This document shows positions 17,678 through 27,177 of a DNA stretch of 64,000 nt, in pieces; the stretch's first letter is position 1; each line of letters begins with the position of its first letter. The DNA lies in NCBI GenBank assembly GCA_021323705.1, contig JAJPKL010000029.1, forward strand, positions 1 through 64,000. Direction: 5' to 3'. Under the pieces are notes generated by a model. It was not told where the DNA came from, searched no databases, and saw nothing but the letters and a program-made list of their open reading frames with translations. The stretch comes from Nitrososphaerota archaeon. Its GTDB lineage: Archaea > Thermoproteota > Nitrososphaeria > Nitrososphaerales > Nitrosopumilaceae. The translations under genes and the position numbers were made by a program.

Positions 17678-18580
17678 CTACTGCACCATTTTGATAAAAT
17701 AATCTGCAATGAAGCTTATGACAAGGAGAGCACCTGTAATCCTGCTGTACGACACAAAGTTTTTCATTACAGGTACAAACTCCTCCAATTTGTCAAATTT
17801 TTGTTTCAAGGAGTGGCATGATCTTATTGCAAGGGGTAAGGTGCCTAGCGTAATGAGAGATACCGAAGGAAAAATGTGTAGTGCCACAGACACTACTATT
17901 ATTCCATGTGATATGGCTGGAAAGAGCCATGCACTAGCAGCGGCCTTTGGCCTTCCAAGTACTATGACCAGCGTCTTTCTTCCATGCGACTTGTCTGCAT
18001 CATAATCAGGAAATGAATTCACAAAAAGAACAGTTGATGACAAGACCCCTGAAACTATTCCACCAAGTACTGGCTCTGAAGTGATGTGCGGCGTTTGCAC
18101 AAAATATGTGCCAAGCACTATCATGGCTCCCTTGATGGCTACAAAGACCTCGCCTAGTCCAGAATCCACAATTCTTGTGGAATAAAAATAAATTGAAATG
18201 ATTGCAAATCCCAAAATTATTGCAATTGTGATGCCTCTTTCATAGACAAAATATGCCCCAATTAGTGTTCCAACAATTAACATGATGACTCCTGCGCGGT
18301 AGACCTCTGATGGCCTGAGCAATCCCTCTGGCAGCACACCAGTACCGCCGCTGAACTTGGTCCTCTTGGTATTCGTGTCGATGTTTCTTTTATAGTCCCA
18401 ATAATCATTGAGCAGGTCTACGCTTGCGTGCAATGCCACGACTCCTGCCATCGTCAAACCTGCAAACTCTAGGTTGATGGTATGGTTTTGCCACCACTCT
18501 ATGGCAAGCCCAAGAAAGACTGCAATTACTGATGCAAGCAGAAACTTTATTCTAACTGCACGCAACCAAGACGACAGCAT
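17678..18580 (-). CDS. UbiA-family prenyltransferase, MenA-like
   Basis: A 300-residue membrane protein with about eight hydrophobic segments. Both Asp-rich motifs are present: LLNDYWDYKRNID (first) and DYDADKSHGRKT (second), which bind Mg2+ and the prenyl diphosphate. The second motif and overall length are closest to the menaquinone-type MenA. Thaumarchaea contain menaquinones, so a role in quinone synthesis is likely, though other UbiA substrates cannot be excluded. It is upstream of the aldo/keto reductase. Confidence 0.8.
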   Translation of the reverse strand: MLSSWLRAVRIKFLLASVIAVFLGLAIEWWQNHTINLEFAGLTMAGVVALHASVDLLNDYWDYKRNIDTNTKRTKFSGGTGVLPEGLLRPSEVYRAGVIMLIVGTLIGAYFVYERGITIAIILGFAIISIYFYSTRIVDSGLGEVFVAIKGAMIVLGTYFVQTPHITSEPVLGGIVSGVLSSTVLFVNSFPDYDADKSHGRKTLVIVLGRPKAAASAWLFPAISHGIIVVSVALHIFPSVSLITLGTLPLAIRSCHSLKQKFDKLEEFVPVMKNFVSYSRITGALLVISFIADYFIKMVQ

Positions 18581-18643
18581 TGCCTATGGGTGGGTGTTTT
18601 GGTCTATTTCGGTATATGGGTCAAACGTAAATTTTGAACAAAA

Positions 18644-19048
18644 TCAGCGTAGTTTTTCTACGTCAAATGCCTCTAGGGGCTTTCTGCCATTGAATCCTTC
18701 ATCCTTTCCATGCCAGAACTTGATCTCAGTCTCGCCTTCTTTCCAGCAAAGCCAAATCTCTTCGCTAAATCGAAGTGATGGAAAGTCAAGCAACCCTTCC
18801 TCCACACTTTTGACCACAACCCCTGTACTTTCTATGTCTTCCATTGCTTTGTAAAAGTTTGAGATCGCTGTGTTGAATTCTTGTTTTTTTAAGATGTATT
18901 CTTTTAGGCTGGTCATGTATTTGGGGTCCGTCTCCATGTCTGTCTGTATTTTTATTATTTCATTTTTCAAGTTCACCAACTCTTTGAATTTTTTAATTGT
19001 GGAAGGGAGAATTGCATTGGCTTCTTTCACAGTAAAATGAGAAAACAT
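18644..19048 (-). CDS. DUF2203 family protein
   Basis: A 134-residue protein of the DUF2203 family. It has an N-terminal FTVKEANAILPSTI helix and a long helix, followed by STGVVVKSVEEGLLDFPS, then IWLCWKEGE and IKFWHGKDEGFNGRKPL, all diagnostic of the family. Function is unknown in the family. It sits between speB and the UbiA gene on the same strand, with 32 and 63 bp spacers. Confidence 0.75.
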   Translation of the reverse strand: MFSHFTVKEANAILPSTIKKFKELVNLKNEIIKIQTDMETDPKYMTSLKEYILKKQEFNTAISNFYKAMEDIESTGVVVKSVEEGLLDFPSLRFSEEIWLCWKEGETEIKFWHGKDEGFNGRKPLEAFDVEKLR

Positions 19049-19080
19049 ATCCTGCTACCGTTTTGGCCCAGTTAAAAGTA

Positions 19081-19929
19081 TTAAGAAGTTTTGTTGATAG
19101 ATGATATCGCTTCACCTATCATTCTTGACGTCAGATGGGATGTTCTGTCCTTGATGTCATAATTTGGGCAGACCTCCATAATATCAAGGCCGACAATTCC
19201 ATGTCTTGCAACAGACTTGAGAAGATACAGTACATCAAGGCTTTGAAGCCCAAGTGGGACTGGGACTGAGACTCCGGGCGCATATGCTGGATCTATTGCA
19301 TCCATATCTATTGAGACGTACACATTTTCCCCAAGTCTTTCAAGTATGTTTTTCTCAATTTTTACAATGCCGCTTTTTAACATATCAAGTGGGGTTACAA
19401 CTGGCATGTTGTGTTTTTTTATATTGTCAATCTCTTCTTGCTCAGGCGTTCTAATTCCAACCTGAATGCTTGATTTTACGTCAATGTATGGCAAAACATC
19501 ATTTACGACAGAGCCATAATAGCCACTGGCCGAGCTAATAAAGTCTGGATGGGCATCAAAATAAACAAGTGATACGGCGCCGTATCTTTTGTAGATTGAT
19601 TTGATGATTTCTGTAGAAATGGAATGATCTCCGCCAAGAGCAATAGGAACTTTTGATTTAGAAACTATCTTGGACACTGTTTCGCCTACTTCTGCTCGCA
19701 GTATGTTTCCTTGATCGTATACTTTACACTTTATTCCGTCAAGCGGGAAGCCTGTAGAAATTTTATTGCCTCTTTTGTAAGTGTCTCTTATGTTGGAGAT
19801 CTCCCTTATCTTGTGGGGAGCCTCTGAACTTCCTTTACGCAAAGAATGTGATTTTGATTCGTCTGGTATTCCAAAAATAACAACATCGGCTTCAGCAAAA
19901 CTCTCGACATTTGCCCAGCAGATCTTCAT
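19081..19929 (-). CDS. speB: Agmatinase/arginase-family ureohydrolase
   Basis: A 282-residue manganese enzyme. The metal motifs are all present: GGDHSIS, DAHPDF (in YFDAHPDFIS) and SIDMDAIDPAYAPG. The length and the motif set fit agmatinase, which yields putrescine and urea, or a guanidinobutyrase-like member of the family. ATG 19929 has TTTTTTATAAG about 25 bp upstream as a TATA box, so the gene is probably leaderless. Confidence 0.82.
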   Translation of the reverse strand: MKICWANVESFAEADVVIFGIPDESKSHSLRKGSSEAPHKIREISNIRDTYKRGNKISTGFPLDGIKCKVYDQGNILRAEVGETVSKIVSKSKVPIALGGDHSISTEIIKSIYKRYGAVSLVYFDAHPDFISSASGYYGSVVNDVLPYIDVKSSIQVGIRTPEQEEIDNIKKHNMPVVTPLDMLKSGIVKIEKNILERLGENVYVSIDMDAIDPAYAPGVSVPVPLGLQSLDVLYLLKSVARHGIVGLDIMEVCPNYDIKDRTSHLTSRMIGEAISSINKTS

Positions 19930-19988
19930 TCTTGTATTAATAATTTGTACTTATAAAAAACTGATTGGTTTCATGTCGTGTTGTACAC

Positions 19989-20255
19989 CTATGAACGTTT
20001 GATTGCTCGTTTTACCGATTCTCGGTTTTTTAGAAGATAGCATGTAGAGTTGTTGGATTTGAAATTTACCTTGACAATGCTACTTGTAACAAGCTTTACT
20101 ATTTTTGCAGGATGAGTCTCAACATCAAACCATTGCCATCCTAGATACTGCTTATTTGTCAGGTTTTCTTCCTCTTTTTGCACGGCTAACTGAAGTGTCT
20201 TGAGATATTCTGGTTTTTGGGCAAGTAGTTGTACTGTGTTGTTGTAATCCTGCAT
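19989..20255 (-). CDS. Hypothetical protein, possible winged-helix fold
   Basis: An 88-residue reading (MQDYNNTVQLLAQ...) with an N-terminal helix and a C-terminal part suggestive of a winged helix (ETHPAKIVKLVTSSIVKVNFKSNN). The longer frame to 20333 is not used here because it runs into the TATA-rich tract (20258-20290), where AGTATATG-type sequence lies 25-30 bp upstream of ATG 20255. Function unknown. It is divergent from the Ehr operon. Confidence 0.5.
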   Translation of the reverse strand: MQDYNNTVQLLAQKPEYLKTLQLAVQKEEENLTNKQYLGWQWFDVETHPAKIVKLVTSSIVKVNFKSNNSTCYLLKNRESVKRAIKRS

Positions 20256-20391
20256 ATATATACACCAATATACATACACATATACTTTTTCCTCATAAAC
20301 AATTAAATGCGTAAAACAGAAACGGAAGCTCAAAGACCCAATCTATGAAAAATCATCCCAACAATGTTCAGGGCTTCACCGGCTGACAAAA

Positions 20392-22434
20392 ATGATTAGC
20401 AATCTTATTTTGTTTCAGGTAATTGTTTCATTATTCCTAGGGGGAGCAATGCTTAGCCTGCTGTCAAGAAGTGGCAAATTTGCAAGATCGATGATCTTCG
20501 TTCCTTCCATGGCGGGATCTGCTCTGACAATCCTGTTTTCCATTGATGTCCTGGCAGGCAAACCGTTGTCATGGGCAATTCCAAACATGATCCCTTTCTT
20601 TAATTTTGAAATCCTTGTTGACGGCGTTTCAGCATTTTTTATGTTAATAATTGGCATTGTTTCATTTGCTGTTTCATTATATTCAATGGGATATTCAAAA
20701 GAATATGAAATAACGAAAAGAATATCGGCTTTTGGGTTTCTTTTTAATATTTTTATTTTATCCATGTTTCTTGTAGTCGGATCAAACAATGGGTTCTTCT
20801 TTCTAGTGTTCTGGGAGTTGATGTCGCTTGCATCATTCTTCTTGGTGATATACGATCATGAGAAGGAAGGAAACCTCAAATCAGGAATTACATATCTTGT
20901 GATGACACATTTTGGGACATTTTTTATTGTAGTTTCATTTCTGCTTGGATATGTCCAAACTGGCAACTTTAGTTTTGACTCTCTGAGAAATTCATCATCT
21001 TCGTTCCCCTTTCTGATAAAAAATCTGATGTTCGTTTTTGCATTCCTCGGATTTGGAACAAAGGCAGGAATGGTGCCACTGCACACGTGGCTGCCTCAAG
21101 CACACCCTTCTGCACCAAGCAATGTTTCTTCATTGATGTCTGCTGTAATGATAAAAATTGGAATCTATGGCTTGGTTAGGACCGTGCTTGATTTTACAGG
21201 TTTTGGGGCTTCTCCGGACTATTCGTGGTGGGGTCTACTCATGGTGGCTGCTGGTTCGGCATCTGCATTAATTGGAGTCCTCTATGCAGTAATAGAACGT
21301 GATATCAAGCGTGCGCTGGCCTTCTCTAGTATAGAAAACATTGGGATAATCCTAGTAGGGTTTGGCCTTTCAATTGTTTTTGCCTCATATCACCTTGTGT
21401 CGCTTTCCGTTTTAGCTCTTGTTGCAAGCATGTATCACACAATAAACCACGCAGTCTTCAAAGGACTGCTTTTCATGGGTGCAGGATCTGTTGTATACGC
21501 CACTCACACAAAAAACATCGAGGATCTAGGCGGTGTTATCAAATACATGCCGTGGACAGCATTATTGTTTCTAATCGGCGCAGTCTCAATTGCAGGATTG
21601 CCTCCCTTCAATGGTTTTGTAAGTGAATGGCTGACACTACAGGCAATTCTTTCTAGTTCTCAAATACCGTCAACCGTACTGCAAATCTCCATTGCATTTG
21701 CAAGTTTGCCATTTGCACTTACTATGGGAATTGCAGCTGCCACATTTGTTAAGTTGTTCGGAATAACATTTCTCTCTAGAGCAAGAAGTAAACATGTTCT
21801 AAACATCAAAGAAGTTCCTCGCAACATGATTGCAGGAATGTCAATACTTGCAGCCGTCTGCATTCTGCTTGGCGTCATTCCATTTTTAGGAATATCGCTG
21901 ATAAGCACGGCGTTTCATCTTTCATCACAACCATCAAGCCCATTTGATGCAATAACATTACAGAATACTGCTGGAACGAGTTTTGCTAATCTCTCCATGC
22001 CAGTAGTATTGATAATCTTATCTGCCATGGCAGTTGCTATTTTTGGTTTTATTCGAGTCATTGGAGGAAAGACCACCAAAACAATTTGCGGAACATGGGA
22101 TTGCGGATTTGGTAGTCTAAACGAGAGAATGGAGTGTACCGCCACGTCGCTTTCTCAACCAATTCGGGCAGTGTTCAGAGTTTTTTTCAAACCGCATAAT
22201 GAAACTAATAAAGAATTTTTTGGGCAAACAAATCAGTACTTGGTAAAAACAATAAAATTCAATTCTGTTACAAAGAACATCTTTGAGGAAAACCTGTATC
22301 AACCGATAGTGAACTCAACACTTTTTGTCCTCGACAGGATACACAAGATTCAGACAGGAAAAGTTAACTCATACCTGCTTTACATCCTGATAACTGCTGT
22401 ACTGCTTCTCTTATTTGTGAGGTTGAATCATTGA
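20392..22434 (+). CDS. Ehr/hydrogenase-4-type membrane subunit, HyfB/NuoL-like proton-pump homologue
   Basis: A 680-residue polytopic membrane protein of the Mrp/NuoL/HyfB antiporter-like family. Conserved markers are FLVFWELMSLASFFLV, AGMVPLHTWLPQAHPSAPSN with Lys/His channel residues, the NHAVFKGLLFMGAG helix, and GLPPFNGFVSEW. A C-terminal domain after ~600 and a final membrane helix match HyfB. It is the first gene of a six-gene operon, with a leader of about 60 bp after an AT-rich stretch near 20305. The stop overlaps the next start (ATGA). Likely role: proton or sodium translocation. Confidence 0.88.
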   Translation: MISNLILFQVIVSLFLGGAMLSLLSRSGKFARSMIFVPSMAGSALTILFSIDVLAGKPLSWAIPNMIPFFNFEILVDGVSAFFMLIIGIVSFAVSLYSMGYSKEYEITKRISAFGFLFNIFILSMFLVVGSNNGFFFLVFWELMSLASFFLVIYDHEKEGNLKSGITYLVMTHFGTFFIVVSFLLGYVQTGNFSFDSLRNSSSSFPFLIKNLMFVFAFLGFGTKAGMVPLHTWLPQAHPSAPSNVSSLMSAVMIKIGIYGLVRTVLDFTGFGASPDYSWWGLLMVAAGSASALIGVLYAVIERDIKRALAFSSIENIGIILVGFGLSIVFASYHLVSLSVLALVASMYHTINHAVFKGLLFMGAGSVVYATHTKNIEDLGGVIKYMPWTALLFLIGAVSIAGLPPFNGFVSEWLTLQAILSSSQIPSTVLQISIAFASLPFALTMGIAAATFVKLFGITFLSRARSKHVLNIKEVPRNMIAGMSILAAVCILLGVIPFLGISLISTAFHLSSQPSSPFDAITLQNTAGTSFANLSMPVVLIILSAMAVAIFGFIRVIGGKTTKTICGTWDCGFGSLNERMECTATSLSQPIRAVFRVFFKPHNETNKEFFGQTNQYLVKTIKFNSVTKNIFEENLYQPIVNSTLFVLDRIHKIQTGKVNSYLLYILITAVLLLLFVRLNH

Positions 22435-23375
22435 TGAGCGGTTATGTAGAGATTGCAATTGGTGTAATCCAAGCCCTTGTCATCGTTGCACTTGCACCGC
22501 TGATTACTGGAATGATGAGAAAGACAAAGGCAAAAACGCAGAAAAGAACAGGATTTGGTATCTTTCAGCCATACTGTGATATCATAAAGCTACTGCACAA
22601 AGATGAGGTTGTATCTGATCAGAGCTCATGGATCTTTAGATTCTCTCCGTGGGTAAACTTTGTTGCAATAGGTGCTGCTGCATTTTTCATACCTGTGTTT
22701 CTTTCCAATTCACCGTTTGGGCTTGTAGGCGATCTACTTCTAGTAATTGGCCTGTTTGGACTTGCAAGATTCTTTACGATGTTATCAGGGTTGGATGTGG
22801 CCAGTACCTTTGGCGGACTAGGGAGCGGTAGGGAGATGATGATTTCAGCACTATTGGAACCTGCTCTGTTTCTTTCTATATTTCTAGTAGCACTTACCTA
22901 TGGAGGAACAAACTTGAGTACTCTGGTAGGTGCTGCATCTGACTCTCCACTATTGCCACATCCACAACTAATCTTTGCTGCCATTGCTATGTTTATTATC
23001 ATATTGGGAGAAACAGGCCGACTGCCATTTGACAATCCTGCAACTCATCTTGAGCTTACCATGGTTCATGAAGCAATGATCTTGGAATATTCTGGCAAAA
23101 GTCTGGCATTGATGGAATGGTCTCAGTCGATAAAACAGATGATACTTTTTGCATTGATTGTAAACATATTCATTCCGTGGGGGATCTCATCTTCGATCTC
23201 AGTATCTGAACTTGGCATTGGATTTCTAGCATTTGTTGCAAAAATTTCGATGTTTGCCATATTTGTTGCATGGTTTGAAACATCTGTTGCAAAATGGCGT
23301 TTGTTTAGAATCCCTGATCTAATTGCCATTGCAATTGCAAGCTTGATGATAGGAATAGTTTTCTATTTTCTCTAG
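22431..23375 (+). CDS. Ehr/hydrogenase-4-type membrane subunit, HyfC/NuoH-like
   Basis: A 314-residue membrane protein of the NuoH/EchB/HyfC family that links the peripheral arm to the membrane arm. Diagnostic segments are GIFQPYCDIIKLLHKDE, LGSGREMMISALLEPALF and ETGRLPFDNPATHLELTMVHEAMILEYSGK, the latter with the conserved glutamates. About eight hydrophobic helices are visible. It overlaps the HyfB-like gene by ATGA and is followed without spacing by the HyfE-like gene. Confidence 0.9.
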   Translation: MMSGYVEIAIGVIQALVIVALAPLITGMMRKTKAKTQKRTGFGIFQPYCDIIKLLHKDEVVSDQSSWIFRFSPWVNFVAIGAAAFFIPVFLSNSPFGLVGDLLLVIGLFGLARFFTMLSGLDVASTFGGLGSGREMMISALLEPALFLSIFLVALTYGGTNLSTLVGAASDSPLLPHPQLIFAAIAMFIIILGETGRLPFDNPATHLELTMVHEAMILEYSGKSLALMEWSQSIKQMILFALIVNIFIPWGISSSISVSELGIGFLAFVAKISMFAIFVAWFETSVAKWRLFRIPDLIAIAIASLMIGIVFYFL

Positions 23376-24049
23376 TGATACTTATGGAAACCATACAACC
23401 TGACATTCTGACAATCTCTGCTGCAATACTACTCATTGCTACATTTGGGGTAGTTGCAAGACGTGGATTCCTAGATTGGCTAAATGCCTATAGGTTGCAA
23501 TCAGTAGTCCTTGCAGGAGTTACGGGTATAGTAGGGTATGTTACTGGAATTTGGGAAATTTACATTGCCGCCGCATTAACCCTTGTTATAAAATCAGTAA
23601 TAATTCCCAAGGTACTCACATATGTAACAAGAAGACTTGAAATTGAATTCAAGATGGAAACAAATCCATACGTCAGCCTTCGAACCGCTGTTATAATCTC
23701 TGCATTTCTTGTTGCGTTATCTTACTTTTTGATACAGCAGATACCACTCAAATCAGATCCTGTAGCAAGCACTTATCTGCCGGTTTCTGTCGCATTGTTT
23801 CTCATAGGTCTTTTTGTAATTGTAAGCAGAAGAGCAGCTCTTAGTCAGGTAGTTGGTCTTTTGATAATAGAAAATGGGCTATTTCTTTTCACACTAGTAC
23901 TAACACATGGTGTATCGCTGCTTATCGAGATGGGCATATTTGCAGACATTCTAGTTGGGATAGTTATTTCATCTATCCTGCTGTTTAGAATTAGTCAGAC
24001 GTTTGATAGCTTGGATATTGGAAAGCTGGAAAATCTGAGGGATGACTAG
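23375..24049 (+). CDS. Ehr/hydrogenase-4-type membrane subunit, HyfE-like
   Basis: A 224-residue protein with about six membrane helices, similar to HyfE (a NuoK-containing fusion). The pattern VGLLIIENGLFLFTL with Glu in the helix is the NuoK-like part. GTG 23375 overlaps the upstream stop by one base, but ATG 23384 (METIQPD) is also good. It is followed directly by the next subunit (stop 24049, ATG 24050). Confidence 0.85.
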   Translation: MILMETIQPDILTISAAILLIATFGVVARRGFLDWLNAYRLQSVVLAGVTGIVGYVTGIWEIYIAAALTLVIKSVIIPKVLTYVTRRLEIEFKMETNPYVSLRTAVIISAFLVALSYFLIQQIPLKSDPVASTYLPVSVALFLIGLFVIVSRRAALSQVVGLLIIENGLFLFTLVLTHGVSLLIEMGIFADILVGIVISSILLFRISQTFDSLDIGKLENLRDD

Positions 24050-25555
24050 ATGCAGTTAACCGAAATCTTTACAGAATCAAACACAACTATACTTTTGCTG
24101 TTTTTAACCCCAGTTATAGCATCAATTCTTGTTACCATATTTAGACAAAAACGAATCTCAGAGATAGTGACAGTATCTTCCGCATTTTTGATCCTACTTC
24201 AGGCATTTTTCATTATTTCTAGAATCATTAACGATAAAACAATGAGTGCGTTTGGAAATACGTTTTACGTAGATTCGTTAGGGGCAATAATACTTTTACC
24301 AATATCGCTTGTAGGTTTTGTTTCTGCCCTGTATTCTGTAAACTACATGGGAAGACAGTTCGACAATGGAATGGTGGATTTAAAACACATCACAAGATAC
24401 TATCAGGGGTTTAACGTCTTTTTACTGGCAATGCTTGTTGTTCCAATTGCAAACAACCTTGGGATACTGTGGATCACGGTAGAGGCAACAACTCTCATTT
24501 CAGTTCTTTTGATAATGCTCTACTTTAAACAAAACGCGATTGAGGCTGCTTGGAAATATCTGATAATTGCAACTGTGGGATTGTCCTTTGCCTTGATAGG
24601 CACCACATTTTTCTACTATGCAAACATTAACGCAGGAACTTCTGTCGATGCAATGAATTGGACAGAAATGATACACAATTCAAAACTATTTGATCCAAAT
24701 TTAGTCAAGATTGCGTTTGTTTTCATATTGATTGGTTATGGCACAAAGGCAGGTCTTGCCCCAATGCATACTTGGCTACCTGACGCCCATAGCGAGGCTC
24801 CGACTCCAGTCAGTGCGTTGCTTTCTGGTGTACTCTTAAACTGCGCTCTTTATGGCATATTGCGATTCCACATTATCAGCAGTTATTCAATAGGCTCTGC
24901 ATTTTCAAGTCAACTTTTGATAATACTTGCCATAATCTCCGTTGGAATAGCTGCTGCCTCGATATATTTCCAAAAGGACATGAAACGAATGCTTGCTTAT
25001 TCTAGTGTTGAGCATATGGGGCTTGTATCACTAGGAATTGGCTTTGGGGGTTTGCTTGGAATCTATGGAGCCATACTTCAGATAATTAACCATGCGATTG
25101 CAAAGCCAATGATGTTTTTTGTAAGTGGTACGATCAGTCAAAAATACGAGACAAAGGCAATGTCAAAAATTACGGGAATAATAAAGACGATGCCAATAAC
25201 TGGGGCGTTGTTTTTGGTGGGGGGCCTCGCATTGGTTGGAATGCCTCCCTTCAATATCTTCCTAAGTGAGTTTATGATACTTGGTTCGGGTTTCAAATCA
25301 GGACAGTTTCTTGCCACATCTCTTGTTATCTTGTTTCTGATTGTGACATTCGCAGTGTTTCTTAGGCATTTGATAAGAATGGTTTTTGGAAAACCATATA
25401 CAGAAATGAAAACAAATGAGATGGGAAATCTTGCCGTAATACCAATTGTAATTCTTGGCGCATTGGTATTCATTTTAGGAGTATATGTCCCAGAGCAATT
25501 GCAGACACTAGTACATGATGCGTCAACCATAGTAAGTCAAGGAGGATCGCCATGA
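24050..25555 (+). CDS. Ehr/hydrogenase-4-type membrane subunit, HyfF/NuoN-like
   Basis: A 501-residue antiporter-like subunit with about 13-14 hydrophobic helices. It has the family core GYGTKAGLAPMHTWLPDAHSEAPTP, the NHAIAKPMMFFVSG helix and GMPPFNIFLSEF. It is the second proton-pump-like subunit of the complex, in addition to the HyfB-like one. It abuts the HyfE-like gene and overlaps the next gene (ATGA), so all are translated from one mRNA. Confidence 0.88.
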   Translation: MQLTEIFTESNTTILLLFLTPVIASILVTIFRQKRISEIVTVSSAFLILLQAFFIISRIINDKTMSAFGNTFYVDSLGAIILLPISLVGFVSALYSVNYMGRQFDNGMVDLKHITRYYQGFNVFLLAMLVVPIANNLGILWITVEATTLISVLLIMLYFKQNAIEAAWKYLIIATVGLSFALIGTTFFYYANINAGTSVDAMNWTEMIHNSKLFDPNLVKIAFVFILIGYGTKAGLAPMHTWLPDAHSEAPTPVSALLSGVLLNCALYGILRFHIISSYSIGSAFSSQLLIILAIISVGIAAASIYFQKDMKRMLAYSSVEHMGLVSLGIGFGGLLGIYGAILQIINHAIAKPMMFFVSGTISQKYETKAMSKITGIIKTMPITGALFLVGGLALVGMPPFNIFLSEFMILGSGFKSGQFLATSLVILFLIVTFAVFLRHLIRMVFGKPYTEMKTNEMGNLAVIPIVILGALVFILGVYVPEQLQTLVHDASTIVSQGGSP

Positions 25556-27177
25556 CTCAATCTCATCTAGAACAATACAAAAAAGAAATACAAGGCAAGT
25601 TTGAAGACAAGATAATCAAGACGGAGGAAAACTATAATGAACTCCATTTCATTCTAACGAATCAAAAAGACATTCCAGAGATTTGCACTTATCTTTATGC
25701 AAATATGGGTACAAAACTTGCCACAATGATCTGTACTGATGAAAGAAAACTGGGAAACGGTTTTGTGATTCGATATGTATTTGGAAAAGAAAATGGAGAA
25801 GACATATTCTTTTTTGTTACCGCAAAAATAGACGAATCCACCTTATCATTTCCAAGCATTGCCATGCCGATTCCCTCCGCAGCTCTTTACGAGCGTGAGA
25901 TACATGACATGTTCGGACTTGATGCAGTTGGCAATCCAGACACAAGACCGCTTGTTTTGCATGAGCACTGGCCTGAAAATACATTTCCATTAAGAAAAGA
26001 GTTTGATCTAAAGACCAAGACGACAAGAAAGGAAAGCCAGTACAAATTTCTCAGCGTGCAGGGAGAGGGAATTTGCGAAATACCTGTTGGACCTGTACAT
26101 GCCGGAATCATAGAGCCAGGTCACTTTAGATTTAGCGTTATGGGAGAAAATATAATCAATCTTGAAACTCGTCTATTTTACACTCACAAGGGTATTGAGA
26201 AGCTAGCAGAATCAATGAAGATTGATGACGTACTACTCTTGTCGGAACGCATTTCTGGCGATGAATCTGTAGCAAACTCTACTGCCTTCTGTCAAGCTTT
26301 GGAAAAGATTGCCATGATTGAGGTTCCAAGAAGAGCCCAACAGATAAGAACGATCTTTGGAGAATTGGAAAGGCTTTACAATCACATGAGCTCGGTTGCT
26401 GGGATTGCAACTGATATTGGTTTTGCCTACGGGTCATCAAGACTTAACATAATAAAAGAGACACTTATGAGACTAAACGAATCACTTAGTGGAAGCCGTA
26501 TTCTTTTTGGAGTTAACAGAGTTGGAGGAGTGCGATGTGACATTACGGATGAAAGTAAAACAACCATCATGAAAACAATAGACAAGGTTTCAAAAGATTT
26601 TGAGAAGGTTGTAACTCTTCTCAAATCAAAATCTTCTTTTGTTGACAGATTGCAAGGAACAGGAACCATACCGAAAAAAGCTGCACAAGATCTTGGAATA
26701 GTCGGAGTTGCTGCAAGATGTGTTGGAATAGACATTGACACAAGACGTGATCATCCCTATGCCGCATATTATACGCAACACAGAGGAACGCCTCAAGAAA
26801 TTACACAGCGTCAAGTTACAATGCAAAAAAGAAATGGTGACGTGCTGGCAAGATTTGAAGTCAGGATTCAAGAAATACTGGAATCATTTGAGATCATAAG
26901 GATGTCTCTCCAGTTGGAAAGTGATGGTTTACATGCGAATACACCGACAAATCTAGAGCCCTTCAGATCTGCTTTAGGATATGCAGAATCTCACAGAGGC
27001 CAGACAGTCCACTGGGTCATGGTAGGGGAAAATAACTCCATATTCAGATACAAAGTAAGAACAGCGTCGTTTCTCAACTGGCCAATAATTGAACAAGCCG
27101 TATTAAATGACATCGTCCCAGATTTTCCAGTAGTAAACAAGAGCCTTGATTTGTCGTATTCTGGGAATGATCTATGA
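25552..27177 (+). CDS. Ehr large subunit, HyfG/NuoCD-like fusion lacking all [NiFe] cysteine ligands
   Basis: Residues 1-155 are a NuoC-like domain (ALYEREIHDMFGLDAVGNPD and WPENTFPLRKEF). The rest is the HyfG/NuoD-like large subunit. The L1 motif of group 4 hydrogenases (ERxCGxCS) is here ERISGDESVANS, with Ser235 and Glu238 in place of the two Cys. The C-terminal L2 motif (DPCxxC) is here LDLSYSGNDL, with Ser535 and Gly538. All four Ni-Fe ligands are therefore lost and the protein cannot bind the [NiFe] centre in the usual way. The rest of the fold looks intact, so it is a specialised Ehr-type subunit and not a pseudogene. It might couple electron transfer from the small subunit to ion pumping. 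Confidence 0.88.
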   Translation: MTQSHLEQYKKEIQGKFEDKIIKTEENYNELHFILTNQKDIPEICTYLYANMGTKLATMICTDERKLGNGFVIRYVFGKENGEDIFFFVTAKIDESTLSFPSIAMPIPSAALYEREIHDMFGLDAVGNPDTRPLVLHEHWPENTFPLRKEFDLKTKTTRKESQYKFLSVQGEGICEIPVGPVHAGIIEPGHFRFSVMGENIINLETRLFYTHKGIEKLAESMKIDDVLLLSERISGDESVANSTAFCQALEKIAMIEVPRRAQQIRTIFGELERLYNHMSSVAGIATDIGFAYGSSRLNIIKETLMRLNESLSGSRILFGVNRVGGVRCDITDESKTTIMKTIDKVSKDFEKVVTLLKSKSSFVDRLQGTGTIPKKAAQDLGIVGVAARCVGIDIDTRRDHPYAAYYTQHRGTPQEITQRQVTMQKRNGDVLARFEVRIQEILESFEIIRMSLQLESDGLHANTPTNLEPFRSALGYAESHRGQTVHWVMVGENNSIFRYKVRTASFLNWPIIEQAVLNDIVPDFPVVNKSLDLSYSGNDL

